Shown: piece by piece, positions 15,798-24,683 of the stretch
How the letters are laid out: the number at the start of each line of letters is the position of its first letter
Position numbering within the stretch: the first letter of the stretch is position 1
Source: Saprospiraceae bacterium
Lineage (GTDB): Bacteria; Bacteroidota; Bacteroidia; Chitinophagales; Saprospiraceae
DNA: 32,213 bases
Reading direction: 5' to 3'
NCBI GenBank assembly: GCA_017996375.1
Contig: JAGOHC010000014.1
Location: forward strand, 1 to 32,213
Translations under genes and position numbers: made by a program
Notes under the pieces: model-generated
What the model saw: the letters and a program-made list of their open reading frames with translations, nothing else
The model's database searches: none
What the model was told of the DNA's origin: nothing

Positions 15798-16982
15798 TTG
15801 GAGCTATATCAACAAAAATCGAGATGGAAATTTTACTTGGCAATAATCGGTGCTGCCATTGTGTTGTTGTCGGTATGGTTTACCAATTCTCTCACCACAC
15901 GATTAGAAAAGGAAGAACAGAACAAAGTTCGCCTCTACTTTTTGGCGTTGGAGATGACTACCAATGCAGATGATGAACAACTCAACAACTGCGACTTTAC
16001 GCTGCACGGTGAAGTCATTAACGCAAATACAACGATTCCAATAATTTTGGTGGACGATGCCGGTGCCGTCATGGAAGGACGCAACTTCGGCGAACAACGC
16101 GATACCAATATCTTATTTTTACAACAGGAATTAGCAACCATAAAACGGTATGGGCATAAGCCTTTGGAAGGCGTAGGCTACGCGCGCTATATCTACTACA
16201 AAGAATCGCGCATACTCACCTTATTGAAATACTTACCGTACATACAATTCTTACTGATAGCCGCATTTATTGCCATCGGGTATATCGGGTTTAGTGCTAC
16301 GCGCCGTGCCGAACAAAATCGTGTATGGGTGGGCATGGCTAAAGAAACCGCTCACCAATTAGGTACACCTATCTCGGCGATGATGGCATGGATTGAGCAT
16401 TTGCGCTCCTTTAAACCAGATGATGCCGATACAATGATGGTGGTTGACGAACTCAACAAGGATGTAGATAGGCTAAGATTGGTTGCCGAGCGTTTTTCCA
16501 AAATTGGCTCCACGCCAGAGTTGGAACGCGTCAATATTTATGAGCAGTTAGAAAAATGCCGAAACTATATGCAGAAACGTGCGCCTCGAAAGGTTACGTT
16601 TGATTTTCCGGAAGAGGCAGACTACCAACCGATTTATGTCAGCATCAATGCGCCACTATTTGATTGGGTAATCGAAAACTTGCTCCGCAATGCGCTGGAT
16701 GCTTTGGATGGCAAGGGCGAAATTTTGGCAAACGTCTATCGCATAGATGACGAGATGGTTGCCATAGATATTTCTGATACAGGAAAAGGCATTCCAGCAA
16801 ATAAATTTAAGACTGTTTTTGAGCCCGGATACACCACTAAAAAAAGAGGCTGGGGCTTAGGGCTGTCATTAGCGAAACGCATTATTGAAAGTTACCACAA
16901 CGGAAAAATATTTGTGAAAAAATCAACAGCCAACGAAGGAACAACCTTTACCATAAGGCTGCCAGAACACCATAGCAATTAG
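15798..16982 (+). CDS. Membrane sensor histidine kinase
   Basis: A 394-residue two-component kinase. A first membrane segment (about 11-29), a periplasmic sensor of roughly 115 residues and a second membrane segment (about 147-165) precede the kinase core. The phospho-acceptor box is AKETAHQLGTPISAM with His186. The ATP-binding domain has the N box ENLLRNALDAL (Asn298), G1 box DTGKGI (327-332), F box FEPGYTTK and G2 box GWGLGLSLA (351-359). No HAMP or PAS domain is seen and no response regulator lies nearby, so its partner and signal are unknown. The start is odd: the only candidate before the first membrane segment is TTG at 15798; an upstream in-frame ATG (15741) runs into a stop after four codons. 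Confidence 0.88.
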   Translation: MELYQQKSRWKFYLAIIGAAIVLLSVWFTNSLTTRLEKEEQNKVRLYFLALEMTTNADDEQLNNCDFTLHGEVINANTTIPIILVDDAGAVMEGRNFGEQRDTNILFLQQELATIKRYGHKPLEGVGYARYIYYKESRILTLLKYLPYIQFLLIAAFIAIGYIGFSATRRAEQNRVWVGMAKETAHQLGTPISAMMAWIEHLRSFKPDDADTMMVVDELNKDVDRLRLVAERFSKIGSTPELERVNIYEQLEKCRNYMQKRAPRKVTFDFPEEADYQPIYVSINAPLFDWVIENLLRNALDALDGKGEILANVYRIDDEMVAIDISDTGKGIPANKFKTVFEPGYTTKKRGWGLGLSLAKRIIESYHNGKIFVKKSTANEGTTFTIRLPEHHSN

Positions 16983-17004
16983 AGCGACTAGCATGGGTAG
17001 GGGC

Positions 17005-17049
17005 AAAAAAAATCCTGCACCCAAAAACGATAGGACAAACGGTGCAGGA
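17005..17049 (-). terminator. Intrinsic terminator reading on the minus strand
   Basis: On the minus strand TCCTGCACC (17049-17041) pairs perfectly with GGTGCAGGA (17021-17013) over 9 bases, and a run of eight T follows (plus-strand A run 17005-17012). Loop 19 bases. On the plus strand no T-run follows, so it points leftward although no minus-strand gene is seen to its right. Confidence 0.65.
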
Positions 17050-17057
17050 AGATTAAA

Positions 17058-17065
17058 CAAACATA
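17058..17065 (-). promoter_or_regulatory. Candidate minus-strand -7 element
   Basis: Minus-strand TATGTTTG matches TAnnTTTG. It lies only 8 bases before the hairpin of the leftward terminator, so any transcript would be about 50 bases: hairpin plus U-run. No clear -33 TTG was found. Confidence 0.35.
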
Positions 17066-17454
17066 CTATGAGAAAACTTTCGTAAAAATAAATGCTACCA
17101 TTTGCTGCCACAACATACATTTAGAAAAGGGTAATATTATTTTAGAGAACGGTTGAAACGAACAAGAAAAGCATCAAACACACCCCCAAATAGCACTGCC
17201 CGCCGCAATAAATAATGTAAAAAATTATAATATACTATTGACTTATAAAAAAAATCGTAATATTATTGTAGTGCCAAACCATGCTTATCTACTTTAGATC
17301 CCAACAAGAAAACACACAATCTTACCATTTTTTATAAAGTATAAACAATCCGATTCTTACAAATTGCAGTGATTTCACTACATTTAGCCAATGCTTAAAT
17401 ACAACGGCGGCTGCTTGTATGGCATATTTTTTGATAGATTTTTTTATTTTTATA

Positions 17455-17562
17455 TTTATGTTTAATTTGATGTGTAATTAATTGATTATCAAAATATTAA
17501 AAATAACAAAAAAATATTTTTTCTTAAATGTGACAAAATAAGGAACAAGTTTATGTTTAATT
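17455..17562 (+). repeat. 13-base direct repeat pair upstream of rpoN
   Basis: TTTATGTTTAATT occurs at 17455-17467 and again at 17550-17562, 95 bases apart, both in the AT-rich leader region of rpoN. They could be binding sites for a regulator or a coincidence of AT-rich DNA. Confidence 0.45.
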
Positions 17563-17648
17563 CGTTTTCTGTTTAATGTTTTTTTGCATTTTTGCGTAGT
17601 TAAATAACGTTTTTCAAATATTATAATCCAACAACTTTTAAGATTCCC

Positions 17649-19223
17649 ATGCTTAGACAACAACTTAGTCAAAGAATGCTGCAAAAGCTGTCGCCTCAGC
17701 AAATTCAACTCATGAAATTGCTGCAGATTCCGACCGCCACTTTGGAGCAACGCATTAAAGAAGAATTGGAGGCGAACCCCGCGTTAGAGGAAGGCGACGA
17801 GTATGAAGAAATTACTACTGAGCAACAGGAATATGGCGACATCCTGCAATATGCCGCCAACGAAGAAGCCGAAGCAAACGGCGAAAATGAACGCGACTCT
17901 GAACCAGACGACCTCCTCAATCAAGAATTTGAATTTGAAGATTACCTAACCGAATATATCGAAGACGACCCCGCATCCTACAAGATGCACGAAGATAATT
18001 ATAGTGGCGAAGAAGAAGAGCGCACCATCCCGATTCCTGTCGAAAATACTTTCCACGAGTTTTTAGAGCAACAGCTTGGGCTTATCGTACTAGAAGATGC
18101 CCGAGAAGAAGCCATCGCCAAACAGATTATAGGCAGTATAGATGACGACGGCTACCTCCGCCGTGAACCTGATGCTATTCTTGACGACTTGGCATTTACA
18201 CAAAACATATCGGCTACCCGCAAAGAGGTATTGAACATATTGGCAAAAATTCAACGCTTCGACCCTCCCGGCATCGGCGCACGCGATTTGCGCGAATGTC
18301 TGAAATTACAGCTACGCGCTAAAATGGAAAATGGCGAAGCCCGCACCCCGCACGAATTAGAAACTATGGAAGTAGCGTTTATGATTGTGGACGAATACTT
18401 TGAGGAGTTTTCTAAAAAACATTATCCAAAAATGCAACGCCAACTCGACCTCACCGAGCAGGAACTCAAAGAGGCGATTGATGAGATATTAAAACTGAAC
18501 CCTAAGCCCGCCAGTGGCTACACGCCCAACGTTATTAATACGGGAAAGAATTATGCCCACAACTATGTTGTCCCTGATTTTATTATCGTCAATCGCGATG
18601 GCGAATTAGAACTTTCGCTTAACTCACGCAATGCGCCAGACCTCCGCATCAATGAGCACTACAAGGATATGTTGCGCTCGTATAAAGATACCGTAAAAAG
18701 TGGTAAGCGTTCTGCGAAAGCAGAAAAGGAGGCGGTGCTGTTTATTAAACAAAAAATTGACTCGGCAAAATGGTTTATTGATGCCATTCGGCAACGGCAA
18801 GAAACCATGTTTCATACCATGCACGCTATCATGGATTATCAGTACGAGTATTTTCTGACGGGCGACCAAAAGAAATTGCGCCCCATGATACTGAAAGATA
18901 TTGCCGATGTTACAGGATTGGATATTTCGACTGTTTCGCGCGTGGCGAACAGCAAATTTGTTCAAACGGAATTTGGCACAAAACGCCTCAAGGATTTTTT
19001 CTCCGAATCGCTGCAAACAAACGAAGGCGAAGAGGTATCCACATTAGAGGTGAAAAAAATACTTTCCGACCTTATTAGTGATGAGAATAAGAGAAAACCG
19101 CACTCCGACGAGAAGCTCAAAAATATGCTTCGCAAAAGTGGCTACAACATTGCCCGCCGTACAGTTGCAAAATACCGCGAGCAGTTGAATATTCCGGTGG
19201 CGCGACTTCGTAAGGAGTTGTAG
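17649..19223 (+). CDS. rpoN: RNA polymerase sigma-54 factor
   Basis: A 524-residue sigma-54 factor that directs RNA polymerase to -24/-12 promoters and needs an AAA+ activator to open them. Region I (LRQQLSQRMLQKLSPQQIQL, residues 2-21, then MKLLQIP) is glutamine- and leucine-rich as usual. A long acidic region II (about 50-140) follows. Region III has the core-binding domain (about 150-330) and the DNA-binding part with the helix-turn-helix near DISTVSRVANSKF. The RpoN box is ARRTVAKYRE (502-511), matching the family consensus. The protein is complete. The ATG at 17649 gives the conserved region I start. No activator gene is in the window; the sensor kinase before it is not of a type I can tie to it. 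Confidence 0.96.
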   Translation: MLRQQLSQRMLQKLSPQQIQLMKLLQIPTATLEQRIKEELEANPALEEGDEYEEITTEQQEYGDILQYAANEEAEANGENERDSEPDDLLNQEFEFEDYLTEYIEDDPASYKMHEDNYSGEEEERTIPIPVENTFHEFLEQQLGLIVLEDAREEAIAKQIIGSIDDDGYLRREPDAILDDLAFTQNISATRKEVLNILAKIQRFDPPGIGARDLRECLKLQLRAKMENGEARTPHELETMEVAFMIVDEYFEEFSKKHYPKMQRQLDLTEQELKEAIDEILKLNPKPASGYTPNVINTGKNYAHNYVVPDFIIVNRDGELELSLNSRNAPDLRINEHYKDMLRSYKDTVKSGKRSAKAEKEAVLFIKQKIDSAKWFIDAIRQRQETMFHTMHAIMDYQYEYFLTGDQKKLRPMILKDIADVTGLDISTVSRVANSKFVQTEFGTKRLKDFFSESLQTNEGEEVSTLEVKKILSDLISDENKRKPHSDEKLKNMLRKSGYNIARRTVAKYREQLNIPVARLRKEL

Positions 19224-19346
19224 TTATTAAGGAATTTAAAAACTATGCGAGGACGTTGAGCTTGTGTCAAAAATATTTTTTTCCGTAATTAAATTTATAG
19301 TTTTATAGATTCGGTTAATTGCTCAATGTAAAACTCATCATGCCAA

Positions 19347-19898
19347 ATGCGCGATATAACGATAGATACTTCTTGGACGCTTTTCTTAGACCGCGATGGC
19401 GTTATCAATGAGCGGCTGTTTGGCGATTACGTGAAGTCCGTAGCAGCATTTCAATTTTGCGAAGGAAGCGTAGCGGCTATCGCTCGCTTGTCGCCGTTGT
19501 TTGGCAAAATCATTATCGTAACTAACCAACAAGGTATCGGCAAAGGAGTGATGGCGGAAGCCGATCTCCGCGCCATTCATCAATATATGCTTGCAGAAAT
19601 ACATCGCGCCGGCGGAAGAATTGATGCCATATACTACTGTCCGAAATTAGCTGCCGATGTTACCAATCGACGAAAGCCATCGCCCGCAATGGGATTGGAT
19701 GCACAGCGCGATTTTCCGGATATAGCCTTTGCGAAAAGCATCATGGTAGGCGACACAACCTCTGACCTGCAGTTTGGCAAAAATATTGGTACATTCACCG
19801 TACACATCCATCCACACGCTACCCATACTACCCATACTACCCTTGCCGACTTGACCTTTCCAAATTTAACTACCTTTGCAGACTACCTATTGCAATAA
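19347..19898 (+). CDS. HAD-IIIA phosphatase, GmhB/HisB-N-like
   Basis: A 183-residue cytoplasmic HAD phosphatase. Motif I is FLDRDGVIN (Asp15, Asp17), motif II VTNQQGIGKG (Thr59), motif III RKPSPAM (Lys110) and motif IV GDTTSDLQFG (Asp136, Asp140). This is the pattern of D-glycero-D-manno-heptose-1,7-bisphosphate phosphatase (GmhB), needed for LPS heptose, and of histidinol phosphatase. Only one cysteine (Cys98) remains of the zinc loop normally seen in those enzymes, so the structural zinc is probably missing and the substrate is uncertain. A 9-base tandem repeat near the end codes for a His/Thr-rich stretch (HATHTTHTT, about 157-165). The ATG at 19347 gives a standard N-terminus. No heptose or histidine genes adjoin it. 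Confidence 0.82.
   Translation: MRDITIDTSWTLFLDRDGVINERLFGDYVKSVAAFQFCEGSVAAIARLSPLFGKIIIVTNQQGIGKGVMAEADLRAIHQYMLAEIHRAGGRIDAIYYCPKLAADVTNRRKPSPAMGLDAQRDFPDIAFAKSIMVGDTTSDLQFGKNIGTFTVHIHPHATHTTHTTLADLTFPNLTTFADYLLQ
19813..19842 (+). repeat. 9-base tandem repeat inside the HAD phosphatase gene
   Basis: The unit CTACCCATA occurs about three times in tandem, the last copy partial, and encodes THT-type repeats near the C-terminus. Nine-base units keep the frame. Confidence 0.6.
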
Positions 19899-20013
19899 TA
19901 TTTTTACAGCAAATATTTTTCTTGCGTTTGGTTGCGTATGATGCGCCGAATCATTTTTTTGTACAATCGTTTGCAGTTACAAAAAAAGTAGTATTTTCAC
20001 TTTCGCATTTCAC

Positions 20014-20021
20014 TAATTTTG
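20014..20021 (+). promoter_or_regulatory. Candidate Bacteroidota -7 promoter element
   Basis: TAATTTTG matches TAnnTTTG and is 20 bases before the ATG at 20042. This placement also argues against the longer reading that begins at TTG 19922. Confidence 0.45.
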
Positions 20022-20041
20022 TTTTGAAAACTACATTGAAT

Positions 20042-22912
20042 ATGAAATTTAAACATTTGATTTTTACTGTTATTTGTACATTGTTTTGTATCCTGACACA
20101 AGCGCAGGTAACTATAAAAGGGTTAGTAATAGACAGCCAAACCGGCGAGCCACTCATCGGCGCAAGTGTGGCACTCAAAGGAACTATAACAGGTACGGTG
20201 ACGGATTACGAAGGCAATTTTGAGTTGAAAGATGTGCCGACATTACCTTCTACATTAACTATTAATTATATTGGTTATGTTAATAAAGATGTTGTTGTAA
20301 ACAATGCTAACGAACGTCTAAAGATACAACTCGCCGAAGATGCTGTTATTATCGAAGCCGTTGAAGTGCAAGGGCAGCGCATCTCCGACAAGCAAAAGGA
20401 AACTCCGCTTACTGTTGAGGCAATGGATTTGTTAGCTATTAAAGCTGCACCTACGCTAAGTTTTTACGAAGGTTTAGGCTCTATGAAAGGCGTTGATTTA
20501 ACCACCGCGAGCTTAGGCTTTACTATTATCAATACTCGCGGTTTCAACAGCACAAGTCCGGTGCGCTCATTGCAAATAATTGATGGGGTGGACAACCAAG
20601 CCCCGGGCTTGAATTTTTCGTTAGGCAACTTTTTAGGTTCATCCGAATTAGATGTACTAAAGGTAGATTTAGTTGTAGGTGCGAGTTCGGCGTATTATGG
20701 TCCTAATGCGTTCAATGGCGTAGTGAGTATGCAAACCAAAAATCCATTCATCCAGCCAGGGTTAGCCGTATCGCTTAAAGGCGGTGAGCGCAATTTGTTA
20801 GAAACAGCCGTGCGTTGGGCAGATGCATTTAAGAATAAAGACGGCAACGACTATTTAGCGTACAAACTCAACTTCTTCTACCTGCGTGCACACGATTGGG
20901 AGGCGGATAATTATGATCCTGTTACAGGCACAACTACAGGTAATATTTTTCAACCGAAAAATAATCCGGGTCAATACGATGCCGTCAATATTTATGGCGA
21001 TGAATGGTTTGCGTTGGGTAACTTCTCCACAGCTTTATGGACAGGCGAAAAAGGCTTGGGCGTATATCACCGCACGGGTTACAGAGAAACGGATATGGTG
21101 GATTATAATATGAAAAACATCAAAGCGAATGCTGCCGTACACTTCCGCACACAGCCTGCTAAGGGCATCGAATCACCGGAATTTATTGTATCGTCAAGCT
21201 TTGGGAGTGGCACCACCGTATATCAAGGCGATAACAGATTCAGTTTGCGAAACATTTTATTTTTCCAAAACAGGTTAGAGTTTATGAAACGCGATAAATA
21301 TTTTGTTCGCGCTTATGCCACCAATGAAGACTCCGGCGACTCTTTTGACCCTTACTTCACAGCATTGAAGTTGCAAAATAGTGCAAAAAATAACGAAGCG
21401 TGGTATTTAGATTATCGCCAATTTTGGGTAGATCCGCAGAAGGGAAACTTCGCCGCCCAAATGGACGAATTAGGCTATCCACAATTATTAACCAACCCGA
21501 CCCCACCGCCATTCTTTACATTCGATTCAATCGCAATGGTGAGTTGGATGACACAATACCAAGATTCATTGTTTGCATGGCATCAGTTGTCACGCGCTTT
21601 TGCGGATATGAAAAGCAATGAACCTGGAACAACAACACAAGATTTTTTTGCGCCCGGCACCGACCGTTTTCAACAATTATTTAATGATATTACTTCCAGA
21701 AAATCTAATTCACAGGAAGGTGGTACGCGCTTTTTTGATAAATCCGCACTCTATCATGTGCATGGCGAATATACCTTACAACCTAAGTGGTTCAATAATA
21801 TAGTGGTTGGAGCAAACGCACGATTATATACACCATACTCTGAAGGGACGATTTTCAGGGATACAAACGGGGTACGCATTACTAATTTCGAATACGGTGC
21901 ATACGCCGGCGTAGAAAAGAAATTTTATGAGAATAAAATAAAAGTGAATGCTACGTTGCGTTTAGATAAAAATCAAAATTTTGATTACACCTACGGTAAT
22001 ACAACACTGCCGTTCGGCATCACACCCGCAGCCTCTATCGTTTATACCGTTAAGGAAAATAACTACCTCCGCTTGTCGTATTCGGCAGCTACGCGCAACC
22101 CTACCTTAACGGACCAATACCTCAACCTGAATGTCGGTAGAGCCACTTTAGTAGGTAACTTAGTAGGTTTTGATAGCCTAATAACCGTAGAATCTTTTCA
22201 GGAAAACCGCAATACCGGCGCGCCGTTGGTGTATTTCAATGCGCCACCCATACGTCCGGAACGGGTGCAAACTTTTGAAGCAGGTTATCGCACAACCGTA
22301 TTTAAAAACTTGTTTGCCGACTTAGGATATTATTATAATATTTATGATGCCTTTATCGGCTACAACATCGGCATCAAGGCAACTTTTGGTAACTTAGGAT
22401 TGCCGGATTACCAAACCCTGAAAGTGTATCGCTTGGCAGCGAACTCACTCAATACAGTTACTACACAAGGTTTTTCTATTGGGCTGAATTACTACTTCGC
22501 AAAATACTTTATGTTGAGTGGCAATTACTCTTGGAATAAGCTGAACAAAACTTTTGCGGACGACCCCATCATTCCGGCGTTCAACACACCCGAACACAAA
22601 TATAACATTGGGATTTCTGGTAGGGATGTGCATTTTCGCATAGGCGAAACAATGGTGAAAAATTTCGGATTTAGCCTCAACTACAAATGGATACAAGGCT
22701 TTACATTTGAAGGTTCGCCACAGTTTACCGGATATATCCCAACGTATGATTTGTTAGACGGGCAAGTAAATTATACATACCCGAAATGGAATACAACGTT
22801 AAAAATTGGCGCATCTAATATGTTGAACAAAAAACAATTCCAAGCGTACGGCGGACCCCGCATCGGGCGTATGGCATATATCGCCATAGTGTATGATTTT
22901 TTTAAAAAATAA
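20042..22912 (+). CDS. TonB-dependent outer-membrane receptor
   Basis: A 956-residue outer-membrane transporter. After a signal peptide (1-22, ending TQAQ) comes a carboxypeptidase-regulatory-like beta-sandwich (about 23-100: VTIKGLVIDSQTGEPLIGAS, then GTVTDYEGNFEL). The plug domain (about 118-235) has NTRGFNS, IIDGVD and VLKVDLVVGASSAYYGPNAFNGVV. The rest is a 22-strand beta-barrel ending in the aromatic strand AYIAIVYDFFKK. It takes up a ligand using TonB energy; no SusD partner is present, so it is not a classical SusCD pair, and the ligand is unknown. The start at 20042 is preferred over an upstream TTG because it gives the signal peptide directly and follows a -7 element. The next gene encodes a secreted esterase-like protein. 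Confidence 0.93.
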   Translation: MKFKHLIFTVICTLFCILTQAQVTIKGLVIDSQTGEPLIGASVALKGTITGTVTDYEGNFELKDVPTLPSTLTINYIGYVNKDVVVNNANERLKIQLAEDAVIIEAVEVQGQRISDKQKETPLTVEAMDLLAIKAAPTLSFYEGLGSMKGVDLTTASLGFTIINTRGFNSTSPVRSLQIIDGVDNQAPGLNFSLGNFLGSSELDVLKVDLVVGASSAYYGPNAFNGVVSMQTKNPFIQPGLAVSLKGGERNLLETAVRWADAFKNKDGNDYLAYKLNFFYLRAHDWEADNYDPVTGTTTGNIFQPKNNPGQYDAVNIYGDEWFALGNFSTALWTGEKGLGVYHRTGYRETDMVDYNMKNIKANAAVHFRTQPAKGIESPEFIVSSSFGSGTTVYQGDNRFSLRNILFFQNRLEFMKRDKYFVRAYATNEDSGDSFDPYFTALKLQNSAKNNEAWYLDYRQFWVDPQKGNFAAQMDELGYPQLLTNPTPPPFFTFDSIAMVSWMTQYQDSLFAWHQLSRAFADMKSNEPGTTTQDFFAPGTDRFQQLFNDITSRKSNSQEGGTRFFDKSALYHVHGEYTLQPKWFNNIVVGANARLYTPYSEGTIFRDTNGVRITNFEYGAYAGVEKKFYENKIKVNATLRLDKNQNFDYTYGNTTLPFGITPAASIVYTVKENNYLRLSYSAATRNPTLTDQYLNLNVGRATLVGNLVGFDSLITVESFQENRNTGAPLVYFNAPPIRPERVQTFEAGYRTTVFKNLFADLGYYYNIYDAFIGYNIGIKATFGNLGLPDYQTLKVYRLAANSLNTVTTQGFSIGLNYYFAKYFMLSGNYSWNKLNKTFADDPIIPAFNTPEHKYNIGISGRDVHFRIGETMVKNFGFSLNYKWIQGFTFEGSPQFTGYIPTYDLLDGQVNYTYPKWNTTLKIGASNMLNKKQFQAYGGPRIGRMAYIAIVYDFFKK

Positions 22913-22989
22913 CAACAGATTAAATGTTAATATGTAACTTGTCGTCAAATATTTTAAGAAAGTGTAATACCTTCGTGTAAACGATTAGG

Positions 22990-22997
22990 TAGATTTG
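22990..22997 (+). promoter_or_regulatory. Candidate Bacteroidota -7 promoter element
   Basis: TAGATTTG matches TAnnTTTG, 49 bases before the ATG at 23047. It may give the esterase gene its own promoter separate from the receptor. Confidence 0.4.
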
Positions 22998-23046
22998 TAT
23001 GTCATCTTCCTTAATGATTAAAATTAAATAACTATTAAAATTGAGT

Positions 23047-24591
23047 ATGAAAAAATTAAACGCTCTTCTATTTTTCTGCTTGCTTGTTCTTACTGCACAA
23101 GCACAAAACCGCTACTTGGAGCCTGTGTTTGGTGAGGTAACTGTAACTACTAACGTTCCTTACGGCTTCAACTATACAGTGCTGACGGCAGGTATTCCGG
23201 CTATCGCACATACCACCAGACAGCCACTCATCTGTGATATATATCAACCAACAGGTGATACAGAAGTAAAACGCCCACTTATCTTGATGTTCCATACTGG
23301 TAATTTCTTACCTTTTGTGGCGGGTGCTGACGGCTTTTCAGTAAACGGTTCATGCGGCGGTTCTGTTCGTGACTCTGTTTTGGTTGAAACAGCAACGCGA
23401 TTAGCCAGAATGGGATATGTTGTTGCTTCATGCGACTACCGTTCCGGTTGGAGACCCGATGCAAACGACCCAAACACAGGGCAATTAACTCGTGTATTTA
23501 CATTGATAAATGCAGCGTATCGTGGCGTTCAGGATTCTCGCACAGCAGCGCGTTTCTTCCGTAAGGATGCAGCTACTACTAATACCTTCCGCGTAGATCC
23601 TGATAAGTTTACAGTTTGGGGTGTGGGCTCAGGTGGTTATATCGCTTTAGCAACTACAACCTTAGATACGATTACAGATACTTGGATACCTAAATTCATC
23701 GCAAATATTCCGGGCGTAGGTCCTGTACCAATGGTACAAGAGGGCTACAATGGCAATGTGGATGGTACAGGTCCAATCACCAAAGTAGATGCACTTTATA
23801 ATGCACTTACAGGATTACCTGTTGGCGATACGTTGTGTATGCCAAACCACGTAGGCTACGATTCCGATTTCCAATTAGCATTAAACTTAGGTGGTGCTAT
23901 GGGCGATACTTCTTGGTTAGACCAAGGCGAAGTGCCTATGATTAGCTTCCACACACCGCTCGATCCTTACGCACCATGCGAGCACGGATTAGTGATTGTA
24001 CCGGGCTTGAACCTTCCGGTAGTGGATGTAGATGGCAGTTGCTTAGTGCAAAGTTTAGTAAATAATTATGGCAATAACGAAGTGTTTGATGCCGTATCAA
24101 GCAGCGACCCTTATACTGTTGCTGCCGATGCTATCAATGGTGGTTGGGATGGTTTCTTCCCAGTACATCGCGATACGTTTGATTCTGCTCCGTGGGAGTG
24201 GACAAACGGATTGCCACCAGCACGCCCTACTTGTAATACAAATGCAGTAAGTTCTCGCCTGATGCTTGATACCATTATCGGGTATTTCGCGCCACGCGCT
24301 TGCTTCGCATTGGGTTTAAATTGCAACCTTTCTAATATTGAAGAACTTTCTGAAAATGATGTAAACTTGAAGTTATTCCCGAACCCAGCAGAAAACCAAG
24401 TGACCATCCAAACCAGCGAAATCTTCAATGAAGTGGAGGTATTTGATATTATGGGACGCATCGTTAGCAGAAACATCGGCGTGAAGAATAACCAACTAAT
24501 CATCCAGACGCAAAATATGCCGCGAGGAATGTACGTCGCAAAACTCAAATTTGATAATGGTTTTATCTCAAAACGATTTATTTTGAAATAA
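23047..24591 (+). CDS. Secreted alpha/beta-hydrolase (esterase-like) with T9SS type A sorting domain
   Basis: A 514-residue secreted enzyme. The signal peptide is residues 1-20 (LTAQAQ). The catalytic part (about 30-420) has the strand LILMFHTGNFLPF, CDYRSGW and the elbow WGVGSGGYIA with probable nucleophile Ser195; the residue two before the serine is valine, unlike the usual glycine of G-x-S-x-G. Acid and base are not certain; LDPYAPCEHG (Asp and His) is a candidate. The mature protein has several cysteines. The last 75 residues are a T9SS sorting domain: LKLFPNPAENQVTI, then a VFDIMGRIV block, MPRGMYVAKL and a closing FISKRFILK. It is exported and probably surface-attached or released. The ATG at 23047 is preferred over TTG 23041. 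It lies 134 bases after a TonB receptor, which might import its product, and ends before a strong terminator. Confidence 0.85.
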   Translation: MKKLNALLFFCLLVLTAQAQNRYLEPVFGEVTVTTNVPYGFNYTVLTAGIPAIAHTTRQPLICDIYQPTGDTEVKRPLILMFHTGNFLPFVAGADGFSVNGSCGGSVRDSVLVETATRLARMGYVVASCDYRSGWRPDANDPNTGQLTRVFTLINAAYRGVQDSRTAARFFRKDAATTNTFRVDPDKFTVWGVGSGGYIALATTTLDTITDTWIPKFIANIPGVGPVPMVQEGYNGNVDGTGPITKVDALYNALTGLPVGDTLCMPNHVGYDSDFQLALNLGGAMGDTSWLDQGEVPMISFHTPLDPYAPCEHGLVIVPGLNLPVVDVDGSCLVQSLVNNYGNNEVFDAVSSSDPYTVAADAINGGWDGFFPVHRDTFDSAPWEWTNGLPPARPTCNTNAVSSRLMLDTIIGYFAPRACFALGLNCNLSNIEELSENDVNLKLFPNPAENQVTIQTSEIFNEVEVFDIMGRIVSRNIGVKNNQLIIQTQNMPRGMYVAKLKFDNGFISKRFILK

Positions 24592-24619
24592 CATCATTGC
24601 TAAATAAAATATTTTTATT

Positions 24620-24656
24620 AACCGTTCGTACGTTTACTCGTGCGGACGGTTTTTTA
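24620..24656 (+). terminator. Strong intrinsic terminator
   Basis: AACCGTTCGTACG (24620-24632) pairs with CGTGCGGACGGTT (24639-24651) over 13 positions with two G-U pairs and a 6-base loop, followed by TTTTATT. It is 28 bases after the esterase stop and separates it from the ACMSD gene. Confidence 0.85.
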
Positions 24657-24683
24657 TTAAACTAATTTTTGTATTTTTATAGG

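Larger units (their letters stand above)
16983..17648. other. AT-rich region without a convincing gene, upstream of rpoN
   Basis: About 666 bases with no open frame that looks like a protein. It holds a minus-strand hairpin with a T-run (17005-17049), a minus-strand -7 element (17058-17065), an 11-base direct repeat GTAATATTATT (17131-17141 and 17257-17267) and a 13-base direct repeat TTTATGTTTAATT (17455-17467 and 17550-17562). The right half is very AT-rich and presumably carries the rpoN promoter and leader. Confidence 0.6.

Noticed and set aside
16923..17120. Minus-strand hydrophobic open frame of 65 residues near the leftward hairpin
   Set aside because: It overlaps the 3' end of the kinase gene and spans the hairpin and T-run, so it is unlikely to be translated.
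17418..17434. Weak sigma-54-like site upstream of rpoN (TGGCAT then TTGA)
   Set aside because: Several mismatches, including the -12 dinucleotide, in AT-rich DNA.
18624..19016. Minus-strand open frame of 130 residues
   Set aside because: It is antisense to rpoN; sequence looks like a coding shadow.
24111..24548. Minus-strand open frame of 145 residues
   Set aside because: It is antisense to the T9SS sorting domain of the esterase and has no recognisable features.
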